A stretch of DNA of 64,000 bases from NCBI GenBank assembly GCA_001579985.1, contig LRSR01012990.1:1-64000 (forward strand), read 5' to 3'. Position 1 is the stretch's first letter, and every line of letters starts with the position of its first letter. The notes below the pieces were generated by a model. The model was not told where the DNA came from. It did no database searches and saw nothing but the letters and a program-made list of their open reading frames with translations. The translations under genes were made by a program, and so were the position numbers. This stretch comes from Hypsibius dujardini. Taxonomy: Eukaryota > Tardigrada > Eutardigrada > Parachela > Hypsibiidae. Positions 9,720 through 19,970 of the stretch are shown piece by piece.

Positions 9720-9985
9720 AAGTGCGTTCAACCAAAAATTACGTTGGTCGGTCAGGGTGATGTTAAGCCGGAAACATGTCTGACGAATCGTGCATCTGAT
9801 AAAAGTTCAATATAAAAACCGATTTAATTGCACATTAGGGCACATTACCTGTTCTCTAAAATACACCATCCGCAATTATCCGTCCTTGCGACTATACATT
9901 AATCACACGTCGAATGGGATGGACAGGAATTTAAAGGCAGACGTAAAAGCTAGAAGACAGGATAGAATTAACATATACTCCATCC
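9720..9985 (+). repeat. Copy of plexin-like intron 3
   Basis: TTACGTTGGTCGGTCAGGGTG through GACAGGATAGAATTAACAT matches 24.77-25.02, 42.73-42.98 and, inverted, 35.58-35.82 kb. These are all intron 3 of P copies. It sits directly upstream of B2, as its counterpart does upstream of B4. Confidence 0.75.
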
Positions 9986-9989
9986 GTCA

Positions 9990-10300
9990 AATATAAGTAA
10001 TAAAAAACAGGAAATTATATTTGTAATCACCGTTCACACGACACATCAGGAGATTCTCGAAATTTGCGTCAGTCGTTCGCTGACGACGTTCAGAAAGAAT
10101 AGTACCACACAAATTGAAAGTGCGTTTAATATCGGCAGGGACCGTAAAAGCTCGAATCGCAATCGAGGAAGTTTCACACAATTCTTCCAATCAGAAATTA
10201 GACTACTTCCCACAGCTGGCAAGTCGATATACTGCTTTAGCTCTTCGCGGTAGGACAGAGAAGAAACTGCATTCCGTTTCTGAGCCGGGGCAACGCGCAT
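9990..10300 (-). pseudogene. hAT transposase remnant, second type
   Basis: Minus-strand frames read YREELKQYIDLP, then LPRLRFELL, and in a neighbouring frame AFTVPADIKRTFNLCGTILS followed by ERRQRTTDANFENLLMCRVN. This order matches the hAT C-terminal region (ELxxYL, W...LPxLxxLA..FL.vPA....R.F..aG.I...R..L....e.Ll). There is one frame change between the two parts and no upstream catalytic region, so it is a dead DNA transposon end. It differs from the fragment at 63-443. Confidence 0.65.
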
Positions 10301-10489
10301 GGCCTATGGCTTAGTGGGCCACGTTTGATTTCTCCACAATAAACCAATTATATTAAATCTTAAGGTCAAAAATTCGATAAAACCCAACATCCCACTCCGC
10401 GCAGATCAACTCCAGCTCCACTCCAACTCCAACTGTTTCAACTCCAACTCCGGCTAAAAACTCCAAACTTCAGATTCGGAGTTCCCATT
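10301..10489. repeat. CCAACT-rich short tandem repeat
   Basis: CAACTCCA/CTCCAACTC units recur irregularly at about 10,400-10,465. The rest has no gene. Confidence 0.6.
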
Positions 10490-10740
10490 TCTAGCTACAT
10501 GTATACAATGTGCAGTAGTACAATCTGTATAAGTAGTTCTCGATTGGATGCTGTACGGTAATCTTTATGGTTTTATCGCATCATCCAGGCAGGTGAGATG
10601 CCCAACAGCGACCTAATTATTTAGATTCAAATTGAGTTCAGATGGCGATGCAACAATACCAAGCAAACACTCTCTCGCATAATCATCAGTTAAGCGACAC
10701 GATATCGTATACGTGGCCGGGACCTTATTGGCTGGTACAG
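10490..10740 (-). repeat. Plexin-flank repeat, inverted partial copy
   Basis: CAGTAGTACAATCTGTATAAG ... GATGCCCAACAGCGACCTAAT ... GACACGATATCGTATACGTG matches the 5' flank of P at 32.2-32.85 kb. It is followed by P intron 1 sequence, so the upstream end of a P copy was joined to its middle by deletion of exon 1. Confidence 0.7.
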
Positions 10741-11420
10741 CAGGTCATGTATGATTTAATGGAAAGTCGGTCCCCTTGGTGGGCGATCTGCCTGTCACCC
10801 ACCACAAATAGTCCTCCGACGGGACAAACGCGACAGAGAGTCGGTGTACTATTGGACCAAACACAGTGACGTATTTCAGTATGAGTAAAATTAGCAAGGG
10901 TGAAATGAATGGCTGGACTGTTATTCGGCCCGAACATAATCACGTGAGGCAACGTAACTGTAGCCTGTACCTGTAGCCTAGGTAGCGCTACATACATAAA
11001 ACCATGCCTGAATTTTGGTTCGCTTTCGGCAAATACGTTCACCGTTTCAGACAGTCCTTATCTCGGACGACCTTCATCAGGCTAACAGTCAAGATGGATT
11101 CCATCCACACCTTGTATATTTTCGAAAGCAGATAATGGGCGGACGGCCTTCACTATCGGCGTATTCTCGACTGTTGTATCAAACACGCCCGTCAATGAGA
11201 TCCACTTACCCCATCGACCGTTTGATCTCTGGGAAACTGAGAAACAAGAAATGCTTTTATTGAAGGCTTCCTGAGGATGTCCGATGTTCTCACCTGTTAT
11301 TATTGAAACTGGACGAACTGGCCGAATGATTTACAAATTCAAAAGCGGGAAGCGAGATTTTGCCGTAGTGACTGAGTTAGCGCAGCAGGAGGGAACCGTG
11401 TCCGGCATAAATTCCACAGT
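10741..11420 (+). pseudogene. P remnant: intron 1 and start of exon 2
   Basis: Intron 1 sequence (matching 45.1-45.42 kb of the minus copy) leads to the acceptor CCGTTTCAG at about 11,048. Exon 2 follows: QANSQDGFHPHLVYFRKQIMG and then, with frame breaks, PFDLWETEKQ and YKFKSGKRDFAVVTELAQQ. The copy stops at TCCGGCATAAATTCC where the 11.43-kb repeat begins. No exon 1, 3 or 4 is associated. Confidence 0.75.
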
Positions 11421-11427
11421 TCCACGA

Positions 11428-11850
11428 CCATCTGGTTAGTTACCGTATATTGTATGTAAAAACTCACTTGTACAGATGGATAGACTAAAATGGATGGACT
11501 AAAATGGATGGATGGAACGGGTTCGGCAATGCTTTTGAGGCAAACACAGAACCGCCATATCTCAGTCATAACTGATCCCATTGCCTCGAATGTTTTTTTT
11601 ACAACGCCTGTCCATGTCATGAGCATCCATTTCAGGCCAAAAAATGAAATTTAATTTACACCCCGAAAAATACAGACAAAACCAATGGCAGATCCGATCT
11701 CAATAATGGCCTAGATCACACCTTCATTTGCTACCAAAAACATAATTGGTTCCGGAAAACCAAAACCTATGTTGGATAGCCCGCCACAATAACGAAACGC
11801 AACGAAAACAAATGATGAAACGGATGAAACGAGATATACAGTGCCCAATA
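11428..11850 (+). repeat. 0.4-kb dispersed repeat, copy 1
   Basis: From ACCATCTGGTTAGTTACCGTA through CAGAACCGCCATATCTCAGTC to ATAATTGGTTCCGGAAAACC and CCCGCCACAATAA, it matches 35,925-36,300 in intron 3 of the intact plus-strand P gene. A short inverted part of the same repeat occurs at 42.58-42.64 kb. No coding capacity is seen. Class unknown; perhaps a SINE-like or DNA element. Confidence 0.65.
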
Positions 11851-12119
11851 ACCTGATGAGTTTCAAATCAAGTTTAAATAAAAGCTAACTCATTGCCTCA
11901 AACGTTTCGAAAGTCAATTTTTATTTTCAGTAACTTATACATTTCTGCCGCAAAAACTAAAACTCCGCAATATCAGTGTTTACTCCTCAACATTGCACAG
12001 TGCCCTCCAGAACAAGACCTGGTATGTATCTATGTACAGTTGTACGCAGAATGGAATTTGTAAGTCAAGGAGAGCTGTAGAACGGAAGGTCCCGGACCGA
12101 GTTCCCATGGCTCTTTATG
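11851..12119. other. Unassigned spacer
   Basis: No gene or repeat recognised in this stretch between the dispersed repeat and the candidate exon. Confidence 0.4.
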
Positions 12120-12302
12120 CTAAAGCCTCAGGGCTTGACTCTGGCTTTCCACCATCTCTTGATGCACGCGACTGAAACTCCCTTCAACAGGAAAATCGTC
12201 TTCTTGAGGTCCAAATACGTTTGGCTCTCGAAGTAACGGAATGACATATTGGAATGCCTGGAGATTCCGCTCGGTGATTTGTAGTAATGATACTCGCCAT
12301 AC
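12120..12302 (-). CDS. Candidate terminal exon of unknown gene
   Basis: After an acceptor TTTGTGTAG there is an open 60-codon frame starting VWRVSLLQITERNLQAF, containing LLREPNVFGPQEDDFPVEG and ending ESQSQALRL with a TAG stop. The sequence is well mixed in amino acids and unlike repeat translation, but no upstream exon could be linked because a microsatellite and a LINE lie there. It could be the last exon of a host gene disrupted by the LINE, or chance. Confidence 0.25.
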   Translation of the reverse strand, partial: VWRVSLLQITERNLQAFQYVIPLLREPNVFGPQEDDFPVEGSFSRVHQEMVESQSQALRL

Positions 12303-12338
12303 CTACACAAATGAATTTTTTTCTTTACCTACGTACGT

Positions 12339-12515
12339 ACAGACAGACACACAAGCAAACAGACAGACAAACATACAGACAGACAGACAGATAGTCAGAC
12401 AAACAGTCAAACAGACAGTCAAACAAACAGACAGACACAGACAGACAGACAGACACAGACACAAACACACAAACACACACACAAAGGCAAACACACAGAC
12501 AAACAGATAGACAAA
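12339..12515. repeat. CAGA-type microsatellite
   Basis: Runs of ACAGACAG, CAAACAGAC and CACACAAAC occupy the interval. Long antisense frames of Val/Cys/Leu across it are repeat translation. It lies beyond the 3' end of the minus-strand LINE and may be its tail, as some LINEs end in short tandem repeats. Confidence 0.85.
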
Positions 12516-12899
12516 GGTATCGGCACACACGTGGATTGACTTTATGCGTTGTGCATTTGGTAAATGTAATGTACACCCTTTCTTTTCTGAAGATGCAAGC
12601 CAAACATACTAGCACCGTCCGAGAAAAGCGTATCTTTCCTGGAACAGTATCCTCTTTCTCCTCCGTCTTCCCCTTGTCTGCTCTCCTATGACATGACTTT
12701 GGCTTTTTTCTAATTTCTTTTAATAACTGGTATTTAGGGCGCTCGCGCACAGCAATGTCGCTCTGAGCGTGAAAATAACAAAAACTAACAACGGCGAAAT
12801 TGATCTTTGACTTTTAAAACGCTAAAAACCTCATCCAGACCGCGTGAAAAGGGATGGGTACCAAAGACACACGTTGCGTTACCACGTTAAATTTCAATG
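12516..12899. other. Probable LINE 3' untranslated region
   Basis: No open frame of note. It lies between the last LINE codon and the microsatellite. Whether it belongs to the LINE cannot be told without another copy. Confidence 0.3.
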
Positions 12900-15506
12900 C
12901 TGATTCGTTGACGTAAATACTTTAGAGATCTTTTTCGCCGGTCTGTTCCTTCATCTTTTCGGCAATTTCAGTGTTTTTGTCCCTGGTCCCCATGGTCCTA
13001 ACTTTTCAAAAGCTAACGGTCCAAACAGCACGCGATTCATGATATGCTGATACCTGGTTTTCTTATCATCTGCCTTTGTCGCGGCGTGGCGAGCTGTAAT
13101 CAAGGACCCCCGGATGTAGGAATCTTTAATGGTGTCCACACAAGTGACGTCCCATGCCAGTGCTTTCCCTCGCTTCCAAGGTCCAAGGTGCAAGCGTCAA
13201 CCCCTCCGGCCGTTTCCCGTCCGCCCGGTCAAGACCGGTCGGCTCCAAAGTTGATTGAACGCCCGCGGTCACCAACACTCTTTTGGCGATATCGTTGATG
13301 GTAGAATGTCGGCCGAGCCGACCGGCGCTCTTCTGGCAGCTCAAACCGTATTGCCCGTCTGGGTTGACTCCTGCACTACACTGGCAAACCAGCCCTTTAA
13401 GACGCAGGGCCACGGAAAAGCGGAGGCTGTTGTCGTTCAGGAAACTGCCCAGGCTGGGGATAGCAAAGCATTTAGCCAAGCGCCAGACTCCTACAGGCTA
13501 CCACGCGTAGTCTGGCAGTATTCTGCACATTTGCTACTTCCCACATACTTAGAACTCCCTTTTCCGCAATCGGCGTGTCCCAGTCTTGGGAGCCACCGGC
13601 GCGTCCGCTCCGGTGAGGCTGCACCACTCGTGTGTAGGAACTACCACGAAGTCGTCCAGGTCGGCCGTAGGAGCGATGATAGCATTGAGATCTTTGGACG
13701 CGTGAACCGAGGCCAGGTAGGTCGGGTACGTTAGTGCACTCGTCTTCCCGATTCCGAAACCAACCTTGCTGTCCGGCAGTGTCGCCTGGCGCCATATCAT
13801 CGGCGTAATCGCGGTGTTGGTGATACCATCCACACTGGGCCGGAGGACCTCGTCGAACGCCTCCAGCTTGTCAGGGTGGGATTAAGCCGGCGAGCATCGC
13901 AACATGTAGAGCACCTTGGAAGTGCTGAGACAGTTGCGGAGAATGAAGAGGGCTTGGTGCGCCGGCTGGATGCCCAGTTGGCTGGCCAGAAAGCGGAGGG
14001 TGGCGGCCTTGAAGTCCATGCCGGTCGATATGCCCTCCAGCAGCAGCGGCGCAGCAAGCAGTGACAGTTCCTCCGGGTCGGGGAAAGAAATGGTTGGCGC
14101 GAACTGGTGAATCGTAGCCCCTGCTTCTTGGCGGTTGGCGACATCACCTGCAAAAACCAATGCCTCGCACTTTGCCAGGTTCAACTCCAAGCCGATGTCA
14201 CTGCCCATTCCTATGTCCGACTGCAGGTCCTGCAGCACCACATTGACAGTGTCGCCAAGAGTGCCGTTGTCCAGGCACCAAGCGTTGAGGCGTGCCCGCA
14301 TGGCGCCAGATCGTCCACGAGTTAGGAGGCAAAACAAAAGAGGTCCCAAAGGATACCCCTGTTGAACACCGGACTCGGATGGTAGGACATGCTCGCCAAA
14401 AAACCGCTCTGTCCGATGCCGATACATCTGATAGACGAGGGCGTAGTATTCCGGCAAGTGAGTTCGGACGGCAGCCATCAATTTGGTGCGATGGATTGCG
14501 ATGGACTTTATTAAAAGCATTTTTGAAGTTCAGTTTCAATACCACCAGTGTATCCTCCTCTTCTTCCAGAGAACCCCGGGGGCATAGACTACTACTTCTG
14601 CCCCACCGGGCGTCTCGTATCCAAGTTGTTGTGATCGTATTAGCTCCCCCATGACGGGCACCACCCGCCTGCTGACAATCTTCCCCACTAGTCGTCGTAG
14701 GGTGTTCCCGCAGGCAATAGTACGGATGCCGCCGTCCTTTTTGTTGAGTGCTGTCAGAGTTCCTCCATACAGCAAGGGGCACACTGCAAAGGGAACACTA
14801 CTACACATCATGATGATGAGAAGGGCAGCAAGACGATCCACCAGGCATTCCGTAACGTCTCCCCTGGCTGCAACTCAATCCTTGAGGTGTTGCGGGAGCA
14901 AGCCATACAGACCACCTGCTGACCCGTTGGGGAAAGAAGCAATGGCCTCCGACACCTCCTTGGACGTGATAGGCGCCAGAATGTTTATGGCGGTGTCTGG
15001 TGGTGGTGGATACAAAGCGTCGGGATTCGCTGCGTGATGCTATGTTTTGAGGATGTCCAGCACTTCAGGGCTTGGCGTGACCACGGCATCCTCGGACGAG
15101 AGAAGGCGCACTGCACCGGAAACATCGCCGGCGTTCATCTTCATGGACACCGCTTCCTGCTGTTTCGATGTCGTGGCTTTAGGGAGAAGTGAAGCTGCGT
15201 CATGGGCTGTGACCAGATTGGTGGGTCTGGCCAATTTGGGTTTGATGAGGGTGGTCAGAGAAACAGTTCTCTTCTCCTTGGAAGCTGGTAGGGCGAATGC
15301 GTAATGGGAAAACAGCAACAGACGCTCCAACTCTGGCAGACCACCGTTATGGATGATGGTGTGCAGGATTCCATTGAAGGCATCAGCCGCAGAATATCGG
15401 GCAGATTTCGGCACGCGGCGCATCAGCTGACTGGAGAGGTGAAGATGCCGCAGTCTGTTGAAAAGATCTGCCGGCGCAGCAACTGAGACGGCGGACAGAC
15501 GTCTGG

Positions 15507-15542
<36 letters not shown>

Positions 15543-15640
15543 GTCTGTCACCGTATTTTTTTTCCATTTTGCTTTTTTTCCGTTTGGTCTCGCACGGTGA
15601 CGGTAGTGTAGCTGCGCCGGTTGATTCTCCAACGCTCATC
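12900..15640 (-). mobile_element. Decayed non-LTR retrotransposon (LINE) with YLDDG-type RT
   Basis: Minus-strand frames read in order: an N-terminal region (LFNRLRHLHLSSQLMRRVP; ELERLLLFSHYAFALP); RT fingers and palm (LNKKDGGIRTIACGNTLRRL, VLKLNFKNAFNKV, ESGVQQGYPLGPLLF, AWCLDNGTLGD); and a C-terminal part with CQCSAGVNPDGQYGLSC then RLGRH, followed by GKRPEGLTLAPW, AWDVTCVDT and EKLGPWGPG. A family of invertebrate elements has WYLDDGTLGD, a CxC...GxHxLSC...GR..RH knuckle and a RPDG.TL.PW...G..L.WD.T region that looks like a PD-(D/E)XK nuclease; the nuclease reading is inference. Here the RT YLDD is CLDN and PD is PE. At least four frame changes and several stops separate the pieces. It is inactive. 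Confidence 0.85.
15500..15552. repeat. CTGT microsatellite in LINE 5' region
   Basis: Tandem TGTCTGTC units lie in the N-terminal part of the LINE on its coding strand and translate as RQTDRQT. Confidence 0.85.
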
Positions 15641-15659
15641 TGTGTTGTTAATGTGCATT

Positions 15660-16151
15660 CCTAGGAGGCTGTGTGGATGGTGTGTTGGTTCAGCTAGGTC
15701 GGATGATATGATTGAGAAGCTCGGTGTTTTCATTTTATTTTTTGCGGTTTCTTCTAGTCTGATGCGAATGGGAAACCTTCGTGTTTGGGTTGGTACTTGT
15801 ACCATCTACTTGAGTGAATCTGCAGTTAAATTTACATTGAACAGACGCAAGGTACATGTTTACTACGTTAATCGAGCCTGATTTGGGAACCCGTTCTACA
15901 AAACGAGCCGAACACACGTCATAGACCACTGGTAATCTCAAGAAAGAATTTCTCAATACACAGGAAGATCCACAATTGAGGACGACTTTTCGTTTGTTCA
16001 GTGTTAAATATTTTGTATTACGCTAATTTGCATGTACTGTACATCAGACCAGGGGTTCATTTAGGGTCCTTACAAGTCGGAACCAGGCCCCTCATGATAG
16101 GGCCAGGGGGTGGCCAAAGGAGCAAAATGCATTTTTTTCAAACCTGACTGA
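15660..16151. repeat. H-block repeat, copy 2
   Basis: Nearly identical to 664-1,146. It begins at GAGGCTGTGTGGATGG right after the LINE 5' side and ends where the 1.8-kb element is inserted. Confidence 0.85.
15803..15928 (-). CDS. H exon 2: conserved 42-codon internal exon
   Basis: Counterpart of the exon at 806-931, with the same acceptor (ATTACCAG) and donor (GATG|GTACAAG). The protein differs at one residue (VVERV to FVERV) and the other five base changes are silent. It lies downstream of C2 on the same strand, as the first copy lies downstream of C1. Function unknown. Confidence 0.45.
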
Positions 16152-16569
16152 CCCCAATGATAATCTGGAACCGATGCCCTCCCGTTTTACTCGACGTACA
16201 AATTGAGGTGTAAAATCTTGCTGCTTAAGGGCAAATTTTACTCTTCCTGGGTAAGAAAACTACTTCCGGTACATCCGCAAGTGCAAATTTATCCACTCAA
16301 TGCCTTTCGGGAGAAAAATGCCTTCCGGCAGAAGGCAATTATACCCAACGTGTACATTTTTATATCTCGAACAGGCTTTCGCACTTTGTTTAAAACCACA
16401 AAATGCAAACAAGAAGATTAAAAGTGACAAACCGTATAAGATCAAGTTGGACGGAACCTGTTAGAATTCGTCTTTTGTTATTTCGGCTGTGCATGGCCAT
16501 GACAAATTCAACAATTTAATTTTTTTTTAAATAAACCAAAAGTAAACAAATAAATTAGTTATCCAGTTT

Positions 16570-16640
16570 TACATTCCCCTCCATGCTCCACCCATCCCCC
16601 ACCCCCCTGCGTCCAGTACGGAGGGGGTCTGGAAAAGGTC
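16570..16640. other. C-rich tract inside the element
   Basis: CCCATCCCCCACCCCCCTGCG interrupts otherwise AT-rich sequence. No function seen. Confidence 0.3.
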
Positions 16641-17464
16641 CGTAGGCGAAAACACTGTAATCGTAGATTCGGCTTTATATACAGCGATCCGTAGCTCATA
16701 CTGCAGCATTGAACAAAGGTAGGCAATGCCAGTGATTCAGCGGACTTAAAGCGTGGATGCCTTTGTGGTTTTGATTCACTGAACAATGAACCTCAACACA
16801 AACACTCTCAATCTGTCAGACATCTTGCTTTTTGAATTACAACGGCTGTTAATTTTCCCATATTATTTTCCTCATCTTCCCCAACTTTAAAATGCCCAAG
16901 CCACGAGTTCTAGCACTAAAAACTTTTGTCGCATCTGGTCCCGAGAGGAACGACTGCATTCCCCAGTCGTTTTTGGGCCTTTTGAATGGATCACAGGAGA
17001 GGGAAGGTAAAAGCTTCTCACGTGGGAAGATTTTGAGAGGCAGATTTCAAAATTACTCTATATTTTTTTTTCTCAAAGACCCATTTATGTAACAAATATT
17101 AAAAATGATTTCGCCGGCTGAGCTTGAAAGTCTTTTTCAAATCAATCAATCAATCGATCAATCTTTTGCGGAATAGCCTGAATGTTTTGTTAATACTTTG
17201 TTAATCAAGCAATCAATTAGTTGGGAACTGATGATAGACAAAAACCTGACCAATCAAGCGATCAATCTACTGTTTAAAAGTTGAATCGTTGCTAATCAAG
17301 CAATCAATTGGCGGCGTACACTGCTAACTGAACGTCTCTTCCTCAATAGATTTCCAGGCTCAGCCAACGAAATAATTTTTATTTACCTGGAGAGGATCGA
17401 AAAAGTGCGCCCTCGGATTACTGCCGCCATAATTTCGTCATTCAGCACATCTTTTTTTCTTCAG

Positions 17465-17637
17465 AGCACCTGGTCGACTTTCGTCACTCAAAGAAATCCG
17501 ACGAACCCGAGTGGCTTATTGAAACGAAGTCGAAGTCCGATCTCACCAAGGAGTGGACCAAGTCGTTTACTGGACGCATCGCCCGTTTTCACGCCGAAAA
17601 CCAGATTGACGAGGCAGCCGATTGGGGCGCGGATTAG
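17465..17637 (+). CDS. Possible captured terminal exon inside DNA element
   Basis: After a good acceptor (CTTTTTTTCTTCAG) an open frame reads EHLVDFRHSKKSDEPEWLIE, then SKSDLTKEWTKSFTGRIARF and HAENQIDEAADWGAD before TAG. The composition is charged, Lys/Glu/Asp-rich and soluble, unlike the AT-rich surroundings, and the GC content rises here. It does not resemble a transposase. It may be an exon captured from a host gene or the last exon of an unknown element gene. No start exon was identified. Confidence 0.35.
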
Positions 17638-18077
17638 TTGATTTTTTTAAACAATTAAAAATAAGAGATTAATTCGCAGATGTTCAAGTTTCGTGCTGTA
17701 GAATATAATTCCGGTAGAAATGTAGCCTCTAGTTTTGTACCGGCTGTTTTTTTTACCCCGTGAGTAATTTTAAAGTGCGGGAATATTTTTTCTTGCTACA
17801 GTAGTAAATTTGCCCTTCTGGAACCGTTTGGCCCAGCCGAGTAAATTTGCCGGGGTGGAATTTTTAGACGAGGAGAGTATATTTGGGAAAAATAACAGGA
17901 CTTTTGCGCGAGTAAATTTACATTTCCAGATGTGCTCCCCGATGCACTCTTCGATATACTTTTAGAGTAAATATTTTCATTGGGGTGAAACTCAAACGTA
18001 CAACGTACAACAAACGTACAACATATAATGTACCTGTACAAAATTATAAAGTTTTTTATATTTGAGATCTTGAACCT

Positions 18078-18512
18078 TCATGTCGAATTGTGGCAATCCA
18101 ATCTGACTCGAATATACCGACGCCGGAGTCCCAGGTAGCTGACCATCAGCGTTATCGCCAAGAGGCAAAGAACGCCAACAATTGTAGCAGTTTTCCACCA
18201 AGGTCGTGCGATTATGTTCACTTTCCTGTCTCCAAATCGGATTTGACTTGATTCTGCGGCTGTTGTTGTTGGCATAGGGTTCTCCATAGCGTTCTCCATA
18301 CCAGTCGATTGGGTTGACGATTCCATGAACAGTGGACTGGGCCCGGTTTGCAGCCTTGTCTGAATTGGAGCGCCACAAGACAAAGCGAGGGAAGTGGTCA
18401 GTAGCAGGACCGTGGAAAACAGAATGTACCGGGAGCATCTTCGGTTTGCATCGTCCGGATGAGTTGGACCGAAATGGTCCAGCAATTTCAGTGGAGACAT
18501 CGTGCGACACAT
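18078..18512 (-). CDS. C2: small two-hydrophobic-segment membrane protein
   Basis: A 144-residue paralogue of C1 with about 90% identity over the shared part. It has MCRTMSPLKLLDHF, a hydrophobic RYILFSTVLLLTTSLALS, the Ser/Thr/Pro/Met stalk (MENAMENPMPTTTAAE), GDRKVNIIARPWW, a second span (TIVGVLCLLAITLMVSYLGL) and the basic RRRYIRVRL. The C-terminus differs because a base change in the last codons brings the stop earlier (DCHNST). An in-frame ATG also exists at 18,644, but C1 does not share that leader. It lies between the H exon and B3, all on the minus strand. Confidence 0.6.
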   Translation of the reverse strand: MCRTMSPLKLLDHFGPTHPDDANRRCSRYILFSTVLLLTTSLALSCGAPIQTRLQTGPSPLFMESSTQSTGMENAMENPMPTTTAAESSQIRFGDRKVNIIARPWWKTATIVGVLCLLAITLMVSYLGLRRRYIRVRLDCHNST

Positions 18513-18702
18513 ATAATCGTGGAGACAGACAAGTCGCACTACACCGAGCAGGTATTTATAATACCATCTTCGCTTTGCAGGGCTTTCACGGAGAAGTTTG
18601 CAACCGGAAAAGCGTGCCAATCCGCAATCAACATGATAACGCATGAAAGCTAATAGTTATCAAAGGAATTTCCCATCATCTTATTATTACTGGAGACGCG
18701 AG

Positions 18703-18825
18703 GTTCAAAAACCAGTCGCTACAGTAGCTATGCCACAATGTTTGTAGTGGTCAGTCTCCTTGAGTTTTTAAAGCTTTGTAGAAACTTTTTGTCACGAAAA
18801 AAATCGTTGATGACTGGTTTTTACA
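18703..18825. repeat. Conserved foldback element, copy 3
   Basis: GGTTCAAAAACCAGTC ... GACTGGTTTTTACAT with the same loop as the other copies, upstream of C2. Confidence 0.7.
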
Positions 18826-19004
18826 TCTTGTATCTCACTAGTTTTCCTCATTTAGATGGACGGATGGTTCAAATTATCACTTAATTTACGCGGTACTCCG
18901 AAAGGGATTTTATCAGACATTCATGACCGTAAGTGAAAATCAAGTGATCATGTACAATGGCACAATGCAAGTATACTGAGGTCATAACAAAAGTAGAAGC
19001 ATTG

Positions 19005-19970
19005 TCATTTCCGTACTTTTAGAGGCCCTTTCAAATGCCGGACGGGATCCCAGTCGATAGACGAAAAGAGAGAAAACAGTAATTGCTTCATATTCACGGC
19101 CAGACGGTGATTTAGGCTTTGAAGAGCGAGCTTGTAGTCACCACGCTCTGCATTGGTGCAGTCGCACCGACGGCAATATTTCCGCCACACAAATTACGCA
19201 ATGAAAAAAATGTCACAGATAATCGCCCGCCACGCAATCAGAACGTAATTGGATTGTTGAGCTGGTATTCCACTCGTTTGAAGTGAAGTCATTGAAGTCG
19301 GAGAAGATGTTAGCATGGTAATCATGTCTGTTGGCGCATCAGTCATGGCATCGGTGGACGGTGATGTCTCCGATACCGCCTCGGTCACGGGAATCTCGGT
19401 TTTGTCTCCGTAAACCAGTCTAAAACCCCGAGAACAGTGACGAGGTAATTTTTAATACAAAACGACGTTTTGCGGTGTTTGAAATTAATTCTGAATTATA
19501 TTCATTCACATTAAATTATAATTCCACACGTAACAAGACCTCTGATTTCGAATTAAATGAGAGTTAGTTTATTTAAATATATTATTCCAAGATATTATTA
19601 CTTTACCTGCGGGTTCTCAACGGATGTTTCTGGGCCGTCCAGGTTAATTGAAATGTCCCCAAAGCCGATTGTGGTGCTGTCGAGCTGTCGCAACCGTATA
19701 CTGTTCACGTTGCAAAAGTAAAAGGTGTGTCCGCGCTGACAAGCCAGAATCTGTTCGTAGTTATGACCGACCGGAAATGCGTGCCCTTCTTCACCTGCCT
19801 GATCTGTTTCTCGTCGTGTTCCAATCTTGGGCCAGCTTTTTCCATTTCAGCGCAACCGATGCCGATTATCCTTGTGGGAGGTGTGGAATTCATGGTCAGA
19901 ACGGGTTGGATAAAGAGCATCGCAGTCACCAATATGGTAATTGTAGGCAAAAGATGGTGACTTTTCATTT
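19005..19970 (-). pseudogene. B3: broken B copy, fused to plexin exon 4
   Basis: Exon 1 (signal peptide and GCAEMEKAGPR) is present, but about 32 bp are missing after QVKKG, shifting the frame before ACQRGHTFYFC. Exon 2 keeps the stalk (VSETSPSTDAMTDAPTDM) but lacks the WYWYPQ...CCSSP part and most of intron 1, with a junction near 19,440. The span is truncated at IICDIFFIA. Upstream, exon 1 runs in frame into the truncated membrane segment of a P exon 4 copy. The gene is dead or chimeric. Confidence 0.8.

Larger units (their letters stand above)
16152..17985. mobile_element. 1.8-kb DNA element with CCCCAATGA ends and 3-bp target duplication
   Basis: The paralogous copy at 1,140-1,170 reads ACCTGACTTAGACTCAAACG. 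Here the same site is split into ACCTGAC-TGA and TGA-AACTCAAACG. Between the two TGA copies lies an insertion starting CCCCAATGAT and ending TCATTGGGG, i.e. short terminal inverted repeats. TAAATTTACTC-like motifs recur near both ends. No transposase was recognised, so it is non-autonomous. A 3-bp duplication is typical of PIF/Harbinger and CACTA groups, but the termini do not settle the family. Confidence 0.8.

Noticed and set aside
12303-12750. Long minus-strand frames rich in Cys/Leu/Val (VCLCLCLSVCL)
   Set aside because: They are translations of the CAGA microsatellite and have no coding features outside it.
17101-17340. AATCAATCAATC repeats as an attachment or origin site
   Set aside because: Simple-sequence repeats inside a DNA element in a eukaryotic context; nothing else supports such a role.
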